NCBI GenBank assembly: GCA_900316265.1 | Contig: ONCH01000024.1 | Coordinates: 1 to 34,916 of the forward strand | Source of the DNA: an uncultured Prevotellaceae bacterium | GTDB lineage: Bacteria; Bacteroidota; Bacteroidia; Bacteroidales; Bacteroidaceae | DNA length: 34,916 nt | Direction: 5' to 3' | Part shown: positions 7,786-15,077 of the stretch, piece by piece | Position numbering within the stretch: the stretch's first letter is position 1 | How the letters are laid out: every line of letters starts with the position of its first letter | Notes under the pieces: generated by a model | What the model was told of the DNA's origin: nothing | Seen by the model: the letters and a program-made list of their open reading frames with translations, nothing else | Databases searched by the model: none | Position numbers and translations under genes: made by a program

Positions 7786-8787
7786 TTAGTCCTTTTTCTC
7801 TCTTCTGAGCGGATAATTGTTGCGTAATTGTTCAAATTGCGAAGTGTCTGCTTTCAGTTTTTTGCTGTCATCCATCGGATTATACAGGTCGAGTGGACTT
7901 CCTGTATAGTGGAAGTCGTTGGGAAGGGCTGGCGGCGCTATTTTTCCAGGATGCGGAAGAGTGAATTGCTGACAAATAGCATCGATAACCATGTTGTCGG
8001 CATTCGTCTTGCCGTCTGCTGAATAACCTGCAATGTGTGGGGTGCCGATGAAAACCCTGTCGAGCAACTCTGTATCAGGATGGGGCTCGTGTTCCCAGAC
8101 ATCAATGACAGCATCGCGCACACGACCGTCCTGTAGTGCAGCAAGAAGTGCCTTGTTATCGACTACCTCGCCGCGACTGGTATTAATAATATAAGGTACG
8201 CGTGAGAGATGACGGAAAAAACCGTCGTCGGCCATGTGCCACGTGGCATAGCACCCTTCGCGGGTCAGCGGCACATGGAAGGTGATAACATCACAGCGTC
8301 TCTCAATTTCGTCGAGAGAGACAAATGAAGGATTACCCAATAAAGGGTCACAGATAAGCACCTGCATTCCTAAGCGTTCTGCTACTGCCTTAACCTTACT
8401 GCCCACATGTCCACAGCCCACAATACCGATAGTTGACTGGTGGAGTGACAAGCCTTTCTGCTGTTCTAGCAGGAGTAGGGCACACTCTACATATTGAGCC
8501 ACAGAACCGGAGTTACAGCCTGGACAGTTGGTCCAGCGGATGCCCGCACTTTCCAACCATTGGGTATCGATATGGTCGTAGCCAATGGTAGCAGTCACTA
8601 CTAACTGCACCTTGCTGCCCTCCAATAATTGGCGGTTGCAACGGGTGCGCGTTCTGACTACTAGTACGTCAGCATCTCTGACATCATCTGCCGTGATGGC
8701 GGCACCACTGAGAAAGACGACCTCGTCGGCTAGCCGACAGATCGTCTCTCGGATATATGGTATCTTGTCGTCAACAACAATCTTCAT
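7786..8787 (-). CDS. pdxB: Erythronate-4-phosphate dehydrogenase
   Basis: NAD-dependent 2-hydroxyacid dehydrogenase of the DXP-dependent pyridoxal phosphate pathway. The N-terminal domain opens MKIVVDDKIPYI and includes VVRTRTRCN. The Rossmann motif GIVGCGHVGSKV (about 118-129) follows, then catalytic-region motifs NTSRGEVVDN and DVWEHEPHPD, and TPHIAGYS with the catalytic histidine. The C-terminal PdxB dimerisation domain appears shorter than in E. coli, making 333 residues against about 378. It starts 9 nt after rseP, so it is the last gene of the tsaB-murA operon. Confidence 0.9.
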   Translation of the reverse strand: MKIVVDDKIPYIRETICRLADEVVFLSGAAITADDVRDADVLVVRTRTRCNRQLLEGSKVQLVVTATIGYDHIDTQWLESAGIRWTNCPGCNSGSVAQYVECALLLLEQQKGLSLHQSTIGIVGCGHVGSKVKAVAERLGMQVLICDPLLGNPSFVSLDEIERRCDVITFHVPLTREGCYATWHMADDGFFRHLSRVPYIINTSRGEVVDNKALLAALQDGRVRDAVIDVWEHEPHPDTELLDRVFIGTPHIAGYSADGKTNADNMVIDAICQQFTLPHPGKIAPPALPNDFHYTGSPLDLYNPMDDSKKLKADTSQFEQLRNNYPLRREKKD

Positions 8788-8796
8788 GACAACAGT

Positions 8797-10167
8797 TTAC
8801 ATGATACCCAGACTGCGCAGGATATCATTGAGATTGGCAACAACCAGCAGGAGTAGTACGATGCCGAAGCCTACATACTCGGCACGAATCATAAACTCCT
8901 CAGAGGGCTTTCTGCGGGTAATCATCTCGTAAAGCAGGAACAGCACGTGACCACCGTCCAAAGCGGGGATGGGCAGGATGTTCATGAAAGCGAGGATGAT
9001 ACTCAGGAATGCCGTCATCTTCCAGAAGACGTACCAGTCCCAATCGGCAGGGAAGAGGTTGCCGATGGTACCAAAACCACCCAGTGACTTCGCACCCTCA
9101 GCTGTAAAGACGTATTTCAAGTCGTCGATATACGAAGCCAACACACTCCAACCGTATTTTATGCCTGCAGGGAAGCTCTCAAAGAAACCGTACTCACGAG
9201 TGACCGGCTTATACAGGTCTGCCATACTCTGAATGGCGAATCCTAACTTCAGGTCGGGGGTCAGCGTAACAGTGGTGGTGTCGATACGTGTATCATTGCC
9301 GAAAGCAATGACCACTGTGCGTGCCTTGAGGCTGTCGGAAGCGGTCTTCGCGGTGAGCAGCAGGTCTTGGCGACGACCCAGTTGGTCAATGAACTCGTTG
9401 TAGGAGTCAATGGGCGAGCCATTGACGGCGAGAATCTTGTCACCCTTCCTCATGCCAATCTCTGCGGCAGGAGTACTAGGCAGTACGCTGTCCACTACGG
9501 CAGGCATCAAAGGACGTACAAAGGCAGGCTCAGCCTTGAACATATTCAGCATGTTCAACTCACCAGGCAGGTTGATGCTCATAGCCTTACCGTCACGGAT
9601 AATGTCAACGCGCTTGGCTTCAGAGATGTCGCGGTAGAGATTAGCGCTAAACTCCTTGAATTCTTTCTTCTCCGTACCAATCAGGATATCGCCATCCTTA
9701 AAGCCATAGCTCTTGGCCTCCTGGTTGAACTTCATACCCAGCGTCATATCCTTGACGGGGATGTAGGTGTCACCCCAGTAGAACAGAATCATGGAATAGA
9801 TGAACAGTGCCAGCAGGAAGTTGACGAGCACACCACCAATCATGACCAATAGTCGTTGCCAGGCGGGCTTGGTGCGGAATTCCCACGGCTGGGCAGGACG
9901 TTTCATCTGCTCCGTATCGAAGCTCTCGTCAATCATGCCCGATATCTTGCAGTAACCACCTAAGGGAATCCAGCCGATACCATACTCAGTATCGCTGTTC
10001 TTAGGTTTGAACTTAAACAGACTGAACTTCCAGTCAAAGAACATGTAGAACTTCTCTACGCGTATGCCAAACAACTTGGCAAAGAAGAAGTGGCCACCCT
10101 CATGCAGCAGAATCAGTATGGATAGTGCCAGAATGAGCTGTGCCAGTTTAATCAAAAAAATCTCCAT
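8797..10167 (-). CDS. rseP: RIP metalloprotease RseP (site-2 protease)
   Basis: An inner-membrane intramembrane zinc protease that cleaves anti-sigma factors or remnant signal peptides. The first helix contains HEGGH (H22, E23, H26). Two PDZ-like regions lie between about 150 and 330 (for example AAEIGMRKGDKILAVNGSPI). The C-terminal membrane part has NILPIPALDGGH, with the third zinc ligand Asp, followed by a last hydrophobic helix. At 456 residues it is full length. It follows dxr, separated by an 8-bp-periodic spacer; the dxr-rseP order is widespread. Confidence 0.95.
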   Translation of the reverse strand: MEIFLIKLAQLILALSILILLHEGGHFFFAKLFGIRVEKFYMFFDWKFSLFKFKPKNSDTEYGIGWIPLGGYCKISGMIDESFDTEQMKRPAQPWEFRTKPAWQRLLVMIGGVLVNFLLALFIYSMILFYWGDTYIPVKDMTLGMKFNQEAKSYGFKDGDILIGTEKKEFKEFSANLYRDISEAKRVDIIRDGKAMSINLPGELNMLNMFKAEPAFVRPLMPAVVDSVLPSTPAAEIGMRKGDKILAVNGSPIDSYNEFIDQLGRRQDLLLTAKTASDSLKARTVVIAFGNDTRIDTTTVTLTPDLKLGFAIQSMADLYKPVTREYGFFESFPAGIKYGWSVLASYIDDLKYVFTAEGAKSLGGFGTIGNLFPADWDWYVFWKMTAFLSIILAFMNILPIPALDGGHVLFLLYEMITRRKPSEEFMIRAEYVGFGIVLLLLVVANLNDILRSLGIM

Positions 10168-10181
10168 TATTGTTTTTCTAT

Positions 10182-10218
10182 TTTCGTTATTACGGTATAA
10201 CGGTATTTCGTTATTACG
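10182..10218. repeat. 8-nt-periodic repeat at the dxr-rseP junction
   Basis: TTTCGTTATTACG occurs exactly at 10182-10194 and again at 10206-10218, 24 nt apart. On the minus strand the stretch resolves into 8-mers: CGTAATAA, CGAAATAC, CGTTATAC, CGTAATAA, CGAAAATA. The distal copy overlaps the dxr stop codon. Confidence 0.8.
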
Positions 10219-11371
10219 AATTAATTAACTCTGCTGCTATGCGACGTGCTTCTGCATCCGTCTGGATATAGATGTCGTAGTCTGGGTTGGTGCTAAACGT
10301 GCAGCGCTGCATGGTCTCGGCAATGACATCGCTCATCTGCAGGAAACCGCAACGGTCCTCCAAAAAAGCGCGGTTGACGATCTCATTAGCTGCATTGACG
10401 ATACATGGCATGTTACCGCCCTTCTTGATAGCCTCAAAGGCCAGTGCCAGACAGCGGAACTTCTTCAGGTCAGGCTCAAAGAACTCCAGCGGATGGGCAA
10501 ACAAATCGAGACGGTCGCCACTCAGTGATAGGCGCTGGGGGAACGAGAAGGCATACTGGATGGGCAGACGCATGTCGGGAACACCCAACTGAGCCTTGAC
10601 AGCACCATCATGGAACTGTACGGCACTATGAACGATACTCTGTGGATGTACCAGCACCTGTATCTGACTGGCATCGACGCCAAAGAGCCATTTGGCCTCG
10701 ATAACTTCAAAGCCTTTGTTCATCATCGTGGCTGAGTCGATGGTAATCTTTGCACCCATGTCCCACGTCGGATGGCGCAGAGCATCGGCCTTGGTAACCG
10801 TCTCCAACTGTTTCATGTCAAAGTTACGGAATGGACCACCGCTGGCTGTGAGCAGAATCTTCTCAATGGGATTGTCGTCCTCACCCACCAGACTCTGGAA
10901 AATGGCGGAGTGCTCACTGTCCACAGGCAGGATGGGAGTGTGGTGCTGTTGAGCCAGTTGTAGAATTAGTTCACCTGCTACCACTAGTGTTTCCTTGTTG
11001 GCCAAGGCGATGGCCTTATGGGCCTTGATGGCGTGAATAGTGGGCGACAGTCCGGCAAAGCCTACCATTGCTGTCAGTACCATATCAATAGGTATGGCTT
11101 CAACGATTTCATCCAAGGCCTGTTTACCAGCATACACCTTTACATCGGGCATGTCGCTCATCAGACTTTTCAGTTCATCGTAGCGTTGTTCATTGGCAAT
11201 GACAATGGCGGCTGGTTTGAACTGGTGGGCTTGCTGGGCCAGCAGTTCAACCTTGTTATTGGCGGTCAGGCAATAAACCTCATAGAGGTCGCTATGTTCA
11301 GCGATAACCTCCAAGGCTTGTGTGCCTATCGACCCCGTAGAGCCGAGTATAGCTATTTGTTTCTTCTTCAT
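10214..11371 (-). CDS. dxr: 1-deoxy-D-xylulose 5-phosphate reductoisomerase
   Basis: Second enzyme of the MEP isoprenoid pathway, converting DXP to MEP with NADPH. The N-terminal dinucleotide motif is ILGSTGSIGTQALEV. The metal and substrate region includes LPVDSEHSAIFQ and LTASGGPFRN, then HPTWDMGAKITIDSATMMNKGFE split across two conserved blocks. At 385 residues it is normal length. Its ATG overlaps the TGA of rimM by 4 nt (ATGA), implying coupled translation. Confidence 0.97.
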   Translation of the reverse strand: MKKKQIAILGSTGSIGTQALEVIAEHSDLYEVYCLTANNKVELLAQQAHQFKPAAIVIANEQRYDELKSLMSDMPDVKVYAGKQALDEIVEAIPIDMVLTAMVGFAGLSPTIHAIKAHKAIALANKETLVVAGELILQLAQQHHTPILPVDSEHSAIFQSLVGEDDNPIEKILLTASGGPFRNFDMKQLETVTKADALRHPTWDMGAKITIDSATMMNKGFEVIEAKWLFGVDASQIQVLVHPQSIVHSAVQFHDGAVKAQLGVPDMRLPIQYAFSFPQRLSLSGDRLDLFAHPLEFFEPDLKKFRCLALAFEAIKKGGNMPCIVNAANEIVNRAFLEDRCGFLQMSDVIAETMQRCTFSTNPDYDIYIQTDAEARRIAAELINS

Positions 11372-11877
11372 ATATCTAATAATCCTTCTGGGATATTCAT
11401 TCTTATCGTTCGTTGTTCAGCGTCAATGTTTGTTATCAGTTCGTCGCTGGCAGGTATTAATGTGCCGTCCTCCAGCTCAAACAGTATATTAACTGTGCTA
11501 TCGTCGATGGCGGCAATGTTTCCGATGGTTCTGCCATCGGAGACATTTACAATATCAAACCCCACCAGACTGGCTAATGATGGCATTTCGTCGCCTTCCT
11601 CTGCCAAAGCTCTGGGGAAGAATACATCGCAACCCGTCAGTTCTTGGGCCTTTTGCTGGGTATCGACACCCTTGAACTTTACCAGACAGACAGTATCGCT
11701 ACGGAAACGGTATTCCTCCATGAAGAAAGGTACCAGAATGCCGTCGATGTCAAGCACCAAGTAGTCGGCATCTACGCGGTCGAAGATGTCGTCATCAAAC
11801 TGGAACGATACCTCTCCTTTGACACCGTGAGCCTTACCTAGACGGCCTATCTTGTAAACTTCTTCTGCTTTTATCAT
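11368..11877 (-). CDS. rimM: Ribosome maturation factor RimM
   Basis: Binds ribosomal protein uS19 and assists 30S head maturation. The N-terminal barrel motif YKIGRLGKAHGVKGEV is typical, and a PRC-barrel-like half follows (around 95-165, with GFDIVNVSDGRTIGNI). I chose the ATG at 11877 (MIKAEEVYKIG...) because it matches the usual Bacteroidetes start. An in-frame GTG at 11901, sharing one base with the murA stop, would add 8 residues and is less likely. The 3' end overlaps dxr by 4 nt. Confidence 0.93.
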   Translation of the reverse strand: MIKAEEVYKIGRLGKAHGVKGEVSFQFDDDIFDRVDADYLVLDIDGILVPFFMEEYRFRSDTVCLVKFKGVDTQQKAQELTGCDVFFPRALAEEGDEMPSLASLVGFDIVNVSDGRTIGNIAAIDDSTVNILFELEDGTLIPASDELITNIDAEQRTIRMNIPEGLLDI

Positions 11878-11900
11878 GGGGTAAATAGATTTAATGGGCA

Positions 11901-13226
11901 CTATGGGAGACGTTCGATGTGTGCACCCAGCGCATTCAGACGGTGCTCAATATCCTCATAGCCTCGGTCTATCTGTTCGATATTGCTGATGAGGCTGGTG
12001 CCATTGGCACTCATGGCGGCAATCAGCAGGGCGATACCTGCACGGATATCCGGGCTCGACATCCTGCTACCACGCAACTGGCGTTGGCGGTCGTGGCCAA
12101 CGACAACGGCACGGTGTGGGTCGCAGAGGATAATTTGTGCACCCATATCTATCAAACGGTCAACGAAGAACAGACGACTCTCAAACATCTTCTGATGGAA
12201 TAGCACACTGCCTCGTCCTTGGGTAGCTACCACAATGAGCACTGAGAGCAGGTCGGGCGTCAGTCCAGGCCAAGGAGCATCTGCGAGTGTCATAATGGTG
12301 CCGTCGATGAATGAGTCAACAACATAGTGCTTCTGATGTGGAATAAAGAGATCGTCGCCCTCTTCCTCTACCTTTACGCCCAGTCGGCGGAAGGCATCGG
12401 GTATGATGCCAAGATCTTTGATGGAGACATCCTTGATGCGAACGCCATTGCCACACATTGCTGCCATTCCAATAAACGAGCCCACCTCAATCATATCGGG
12501 CAAGAGCTTGTGGTCGGCACCATGCAACACCTTGACACCTTCAATGGTTAGCAAGTTAGAGCCAATGCCGCTAATCTTTGCACCCATCTGGCACAGCATG
12601 TGACACAGCTGTTGGATATAGGGTTCACAGGCAGCATTATAGATAGTGGTAGTTCCCTCAGCCATTGTTGCAGCCATGATGATGTTGGCTGTACCCGTAA
12701 CGGAGGCTTCGTCGAGCAGCATATAGGTACCCTTCAGTTGCTTGGCACCAATCTCATAAACGTTTCTGTCTGCCAACTGGTGGAACTTAGCGCCCAATTT
12801 CTGGAAACCTAAGAAGTGGGTGTCCAGACGACGGCGACCAATCTTGTCACCTCCAGGCTTGGCGATAACAGCCTTGCCCATGCGTGCCAACAGAGGACCA
12901 ATCATCATAACGGAACCACGCAGTTGGGCACATTTCTCCACGAACTCGTCACTCTCCAAGAATGCCATATTCAAGGCGTCGGCTTGGAAAATGAATCCGC
13001 GCCCATCCTTTGGGGAAGTGTTGGGGGTGGGGTTCACCTTCACACCGATATCCTTCAACAACTGAATGAGGTTGTTGACGTCGCGGATATTTGGAATGTT
13101 ATGAATGGTTACTGCCTCACTGGTCAACAGTGTGGCACAGATAACCTGCAGGGCTTCGTTCTTGGCGCCTTGCGGTCTGATTTCGCCACTCAACAGGTGG
13201 CCGCCCTCTATCTTGAATGATGCCAT
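11901..13226 (-). CDS. murA: UDP-N-acetylglucosamine 1-carboxyvinyltransferase
   Basis: First committed step of peptidoglycan synthesis: transfer of enolpyruvate from PEP to UDP-GlcNAc. The protein has 441 residues with conserved ALQVICATLL, LRGSVMMIGPLLARMG and DIRAGIALLIAA. The loop that in E. coli holds Cys115 reads PGGDKIGRRRLD here, with Asp at about residue 127. This Cys-to-Asp exchange is known to prevent covalent attack by fosfomycin and occurs naturally in several phyla. An extra NPTPNTSPKDGRG segment sits around residues 63-75, where relatives have a shorter loop, apparently encoded by an inserted repeat sequence. It starts 3 nt after DUF4290. Confidence 0.96.
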   Translation of the reverse strand: MASFKIEGGHLLSGEIRPQGAKNEALQVICATLLTSEAVTIHNIPNIRDVNNLIQLLKDIGVKVNPTPNTSPKDGRGFIFQADALNMAFLESDEFVEKCAQLRGSVMMIGPLLARMGKAVIAKPGGDKIGRRRLDTHFLGFQKLGAKFHQLADRNVYEIGAKQLKGTYMLLDEASVTGTANIIMAATMAEGTTTIYNAACEPYIQQLCHMLCQMGAKISGIGSNLLTIEGVKVLHGADHKLLPDMIEVGSFIGMAAMCGNGVRIKDVSIKDLGIIPDAFRRLGVKVEEEGDDLFIPHQKHYVVDSFIDGTIMTLADAPWPGLTPDLLSVLIVVATQGRGSVLFHQKMFESRLFFVDRLIDMGAQIILCDPHRAVVVGHDRQRQLRGSRMSSPDIRAGIALLIAAMSANGTSLISNIEQIDRGYEDIEHRLNALGAHIERLP

Positions 13227-13229
13227 AGG

Positions 13230-13841
13230 TTACTTCTTTTTCTTTCGCTTGCCATTACCACTATCGGGAACGATGGTGTCGATGCGGTCGAAGCGGAATG
13301 TAGAGAGGTTCAGCTGAATCCTGCCGTCTGTAAAACGTGCCAGGTCGTCGGCCACCTTCTCGTCGTCCACAGAGCCGTGACTCCACGTCATGAGGTCGCG
13401 CTTCATCTGATTGGCAGTCAGGCGCACCAGCTCGTCGCGCTCAGCACCTTCTGGCATAGTCTTCAAACGCTCGAAAACCTCCATGAGCAGTTGGCCGTAG
13501 TGACGCATGCGTGACTGTCCGTTGGGTGACGGATGTTTCATGGGTGCAGGCTTCGATAAGATGTTCTCTGCCTCGCTCATGTCGTAGGGCCAGTCAATGT
13601 CAAGCTCCTTACGGCTCATCAGGTAGAGGTGATCCCAAAGGGTCTGCTGGTAGTTTTCACCCTCACGAACCTGTGGGTTCTTCATCTCCATCTGGTGAAT
13701 GATGGTCTGGGCACAACGCATACGCTCCTCTTTGGTGGGCAATGCGATAGCCACATCAATCATTCGTTGTATCTCGCGTCCGTACTCAGTCATAATGAGT
13801 CGTTCGCGTGCTGTGTTATAGTCTAATCCTTTGATATTCAT
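13230..13841 (-). CDS. DUF4290 family protein
   Basis: A 203-residue protein with no signal peptide or membrane segment. It opens MNIKGLDYNTARERLIMTEY, the characteristic start of the Bacteroidetes-specific DUF4290 family. The C-terminus is basic (GNGKRKKKK). The function is unknown. Placement directly before murA and after tsaB is recurrent in Bacteroidetes and suggests a link to envelope or translation housekeeping, but that is inference from neighbourhood only. The 4Lys tail could favour nucleic-acid or membrane contact. Confidence 0.85.
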   Translation of the reverse strand: MNIKGLDYNTARERLIMTEYGREIQRMIDVAIALPTKEERMRCAQTIIHQMEMKNPQVREGENYQQTLWDHLYLMSRKELDIDWPYDMSEAENILSKPAPMKHPSPNGQSRMRHYGQLLMEVFERLKTMPEGAERDELVRLTANQMKRDLMTWSHGSVDDEKVADDLARFTDGRIQLNLSTFRFDRIDTIVPDSGNGKRKKKK

Positions 13842-13891
13842 ATCTTCTTCTGTCTTCTTTTATCTCCTTCTATCTTCCTTTGTCTTCTTAA
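13842..13891. repeat. 10-nt-periodic pyrimidine tract between tsaB and DUF4290
   Basis: The plus strand resolves into consecutive decamers: ATCTTCTTCT, GTCTTCTTTT, ATCTCCTTCT, ATCTTCCTTT, GTCTTCTTAA. The 46-nt spacer is therefore almost pure purine on the mRNA strand. A related pair of decamers (ACTTTCCTTT, GTCTTTATAT) lies just upstream of tsaB at 14585-14604. Confidence 0.8.
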
Positions 13892-14583
13892 AGCAACGGC
13901 TTCGCCTTGATAGCTACAAAGTCCTTTAGGTAGAACGGTACAAAGTAGGCTACGTCCTCGAATTTCTCGTTCAGGAAACGCTTCTCGGCCAGTGGCATCA
14001 TCCACTTTGCCAAAGGTTCAATGCCGTCGATGTAGTGTGCATTGGGGTGATTAATGATTTCCATGCACTTCTTGGCTCCATTGCCGAAGAAGTAGATGGG
14101 ACGCTCGTCGAGCCACTGCTTATATGTATCCTCGGTTACCACGTCGGCCCCCACGGGACGTACCTCTTTCAATACACGGTCGTAGAGGGCTGAGTATACC
14201 TCCATTCTGCGGGCGTCAATCATCGGGCAGAGCAGTGCGTTCTCTTCCTGTATCGTCTCTCTCAGCAGGACGGGCACACACATCAGTTCCAGCGTGGGTA
14301 CGGCAATCAGTTTCAAGTCGCGACCATAACAGATGCCCTTCGCCATTGATACGCCGATGCGCAGACCTGTGTACGAGCCTGGGCCACAGCTTACGGCAAC
14401 ACCGTCGAACGGAATAGCGTGGCTGTCAGTAAACGACATAGCCTCATCGACCATGCGTCCCAACTGCTCGGCACCAGCACCACGTTCGCCGTGCTCCGTC
14501 TCTTCATAAATGCACTGTCCGTCCTCGCTGACAGCTACCGAACAGGCATTGGTACTTGTCTCTATATGTAGTATGCAAGCCAT
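13888..14583 (-). CDS. tsaB: tRNA threonylcarbamoyladenosine biosynthesis protein TsaB
   Basis: Non-catalytic partner of TsaD in t6A37 tRNA modification, with an ASKHA fold. The N-terminus CILHIETSTNACSVAVS and the core VAVSCGPGSYTGLRIGVSMAKGI (in two conserved blocks) are diagnostic. Length is 231 residues, as usual. It is the first gene of the minus-strand operon running to pdxB, with a consensus promoter 43 nt upstream. Confidence 0.95.
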   Translation of the reverse strand: MACILHIETSTNACSVAVSEDGQCIYEETEHGERGAGAEQLGRMVDEAMSFTDSHAIPFDGVAVSCGPGSYTGLRIGVSMAKGICYGRDLKLIAVPTLELMCVPVLLRETIQEENALLCPMIDARRMEVYSALYDRVLKEVRPVGADVVTEDTYKQWLDERPIYFFGNGAKKCMEIINHPNAHYIDGIEPLAKWMMPLAEKRFLNEKFEDVAYFVPFYLKDFVAIKAKPLL

Positions 14584-14625
14584 TACTTTCCTTTGTCTTT
14601 ATATTATAAGGTGCAATTTAAGTTG

Positions 14626-14657
14626 CAAAGGTACGCAAAAGTGAGCGAAAAGCCAAA
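14626..14657 (-). promoter_or_regulatory. Promoter of the tsaB-to-pdxB operon
   Basis: The minus strand has TTTG (14657-14654), a 20-nt spacer, and TACCTTTG (14633-14626), an exact TAnnTTTG match. The expected start is near 14619, giving a leader of about 35 nt. Confidence 0.75.
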
Positions 14658-14699
14658 AGAATACTGGTTTTTCTTTGTTATCACAAAAGTTTTTGCTTG

Positions 14700-14764
14700 A
14701 AAATAGGGTTCACATTCACCTGTAACTCATTGTTTTACCGTTTGTTAGGTGTGAACCCTGTTTT
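14700..14764. repeat. Inverted repeat in the tsaB-phosphatase divergent region
   Basis: AGGGTTCACA (14705-14714) and TGTGAACCCT (14750-14759) are perfect complements 35 nt apart, and flanking AAAAT/GTTTT can extend the stem. The right arm includes TGTTAGGTGTG (14743-14753), whose reverse complement occurs in the nested repeat at 2908-2918. Confidence 0.75.
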
Positions 14765-14903
14765 CTGCAATTCTCCTTTTTCTGTTTTCTTTACAGCATA
14801 TCAAAACAAATGTTAATTTCAAACGTTCAAACTCTTCATATCGGACATATCTGTCGACTAATCTGCCTTCTTTCTTGACAAAACCAGCCTTGTTCGTTAT
14901 GTG

Positions 14904-14959
14904 CGACGGCCGTCGAACATATATTCGACAACCGTCGCGGATATTTGTGACATCCGTCG
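14904..14959. promoter_or_regulatory. Three 12-mers with CCGTCG at exact 22-bp spacing (putative operator array)
   Basis: CGACGGCCGTCG (14904-14915), CGACAACCGTCG (14926-14937) and TGACATCCGTCG (14948-14959) share the form (C/T)GACnnCCGTCG. Each begins 22 bp after the last, about two helical turns. They sit 119-174 bp upstream of the phosphatase start, ahead of its promoter. A weaker relative, GACATATCTGTCG, is at 14844-14856. Confidence 0.65.
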
Positions 14960-15003
14960 AGTTATCTCGTTGATATGTATTTGGTTAAAAAACAGCTTGT
15001 TTT

Positions 15004-15035
15004 CTTGCATATTTGAGTTGATTTGTGTACTTTTG
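15004..15035 (+). promoter_or_regulatory. Promoter of the SpoIIE-type phosphatase gene
   Basis: TACTTTTG (15028-15035) matches the TAnnTTTG -7 box exactly. CTTG at 15004-15007 stands at the -33 position with a 20-nt spacer. The expected leader is about 35 nt. Confidence 0.7.
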
Positions 15036-15077
15036 TGAACTATTAACAGAGAACAGAGCTTATAGAGACATCAATAT

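Noticed and set aside
7753-7790. Plus-strand intrinsic terminator (stem followed by TTTTTT)
   Set aside because: No plus-strand gene reads into it, so it is listed as the end of the minus-strand pdxB operon.
14904-14959. CRISPR-like array of three repeats
   Set aside because: Repeats are only 12 bp with 10-bp spacers, degenerate, and there are no cas genes; an operator array fits better.
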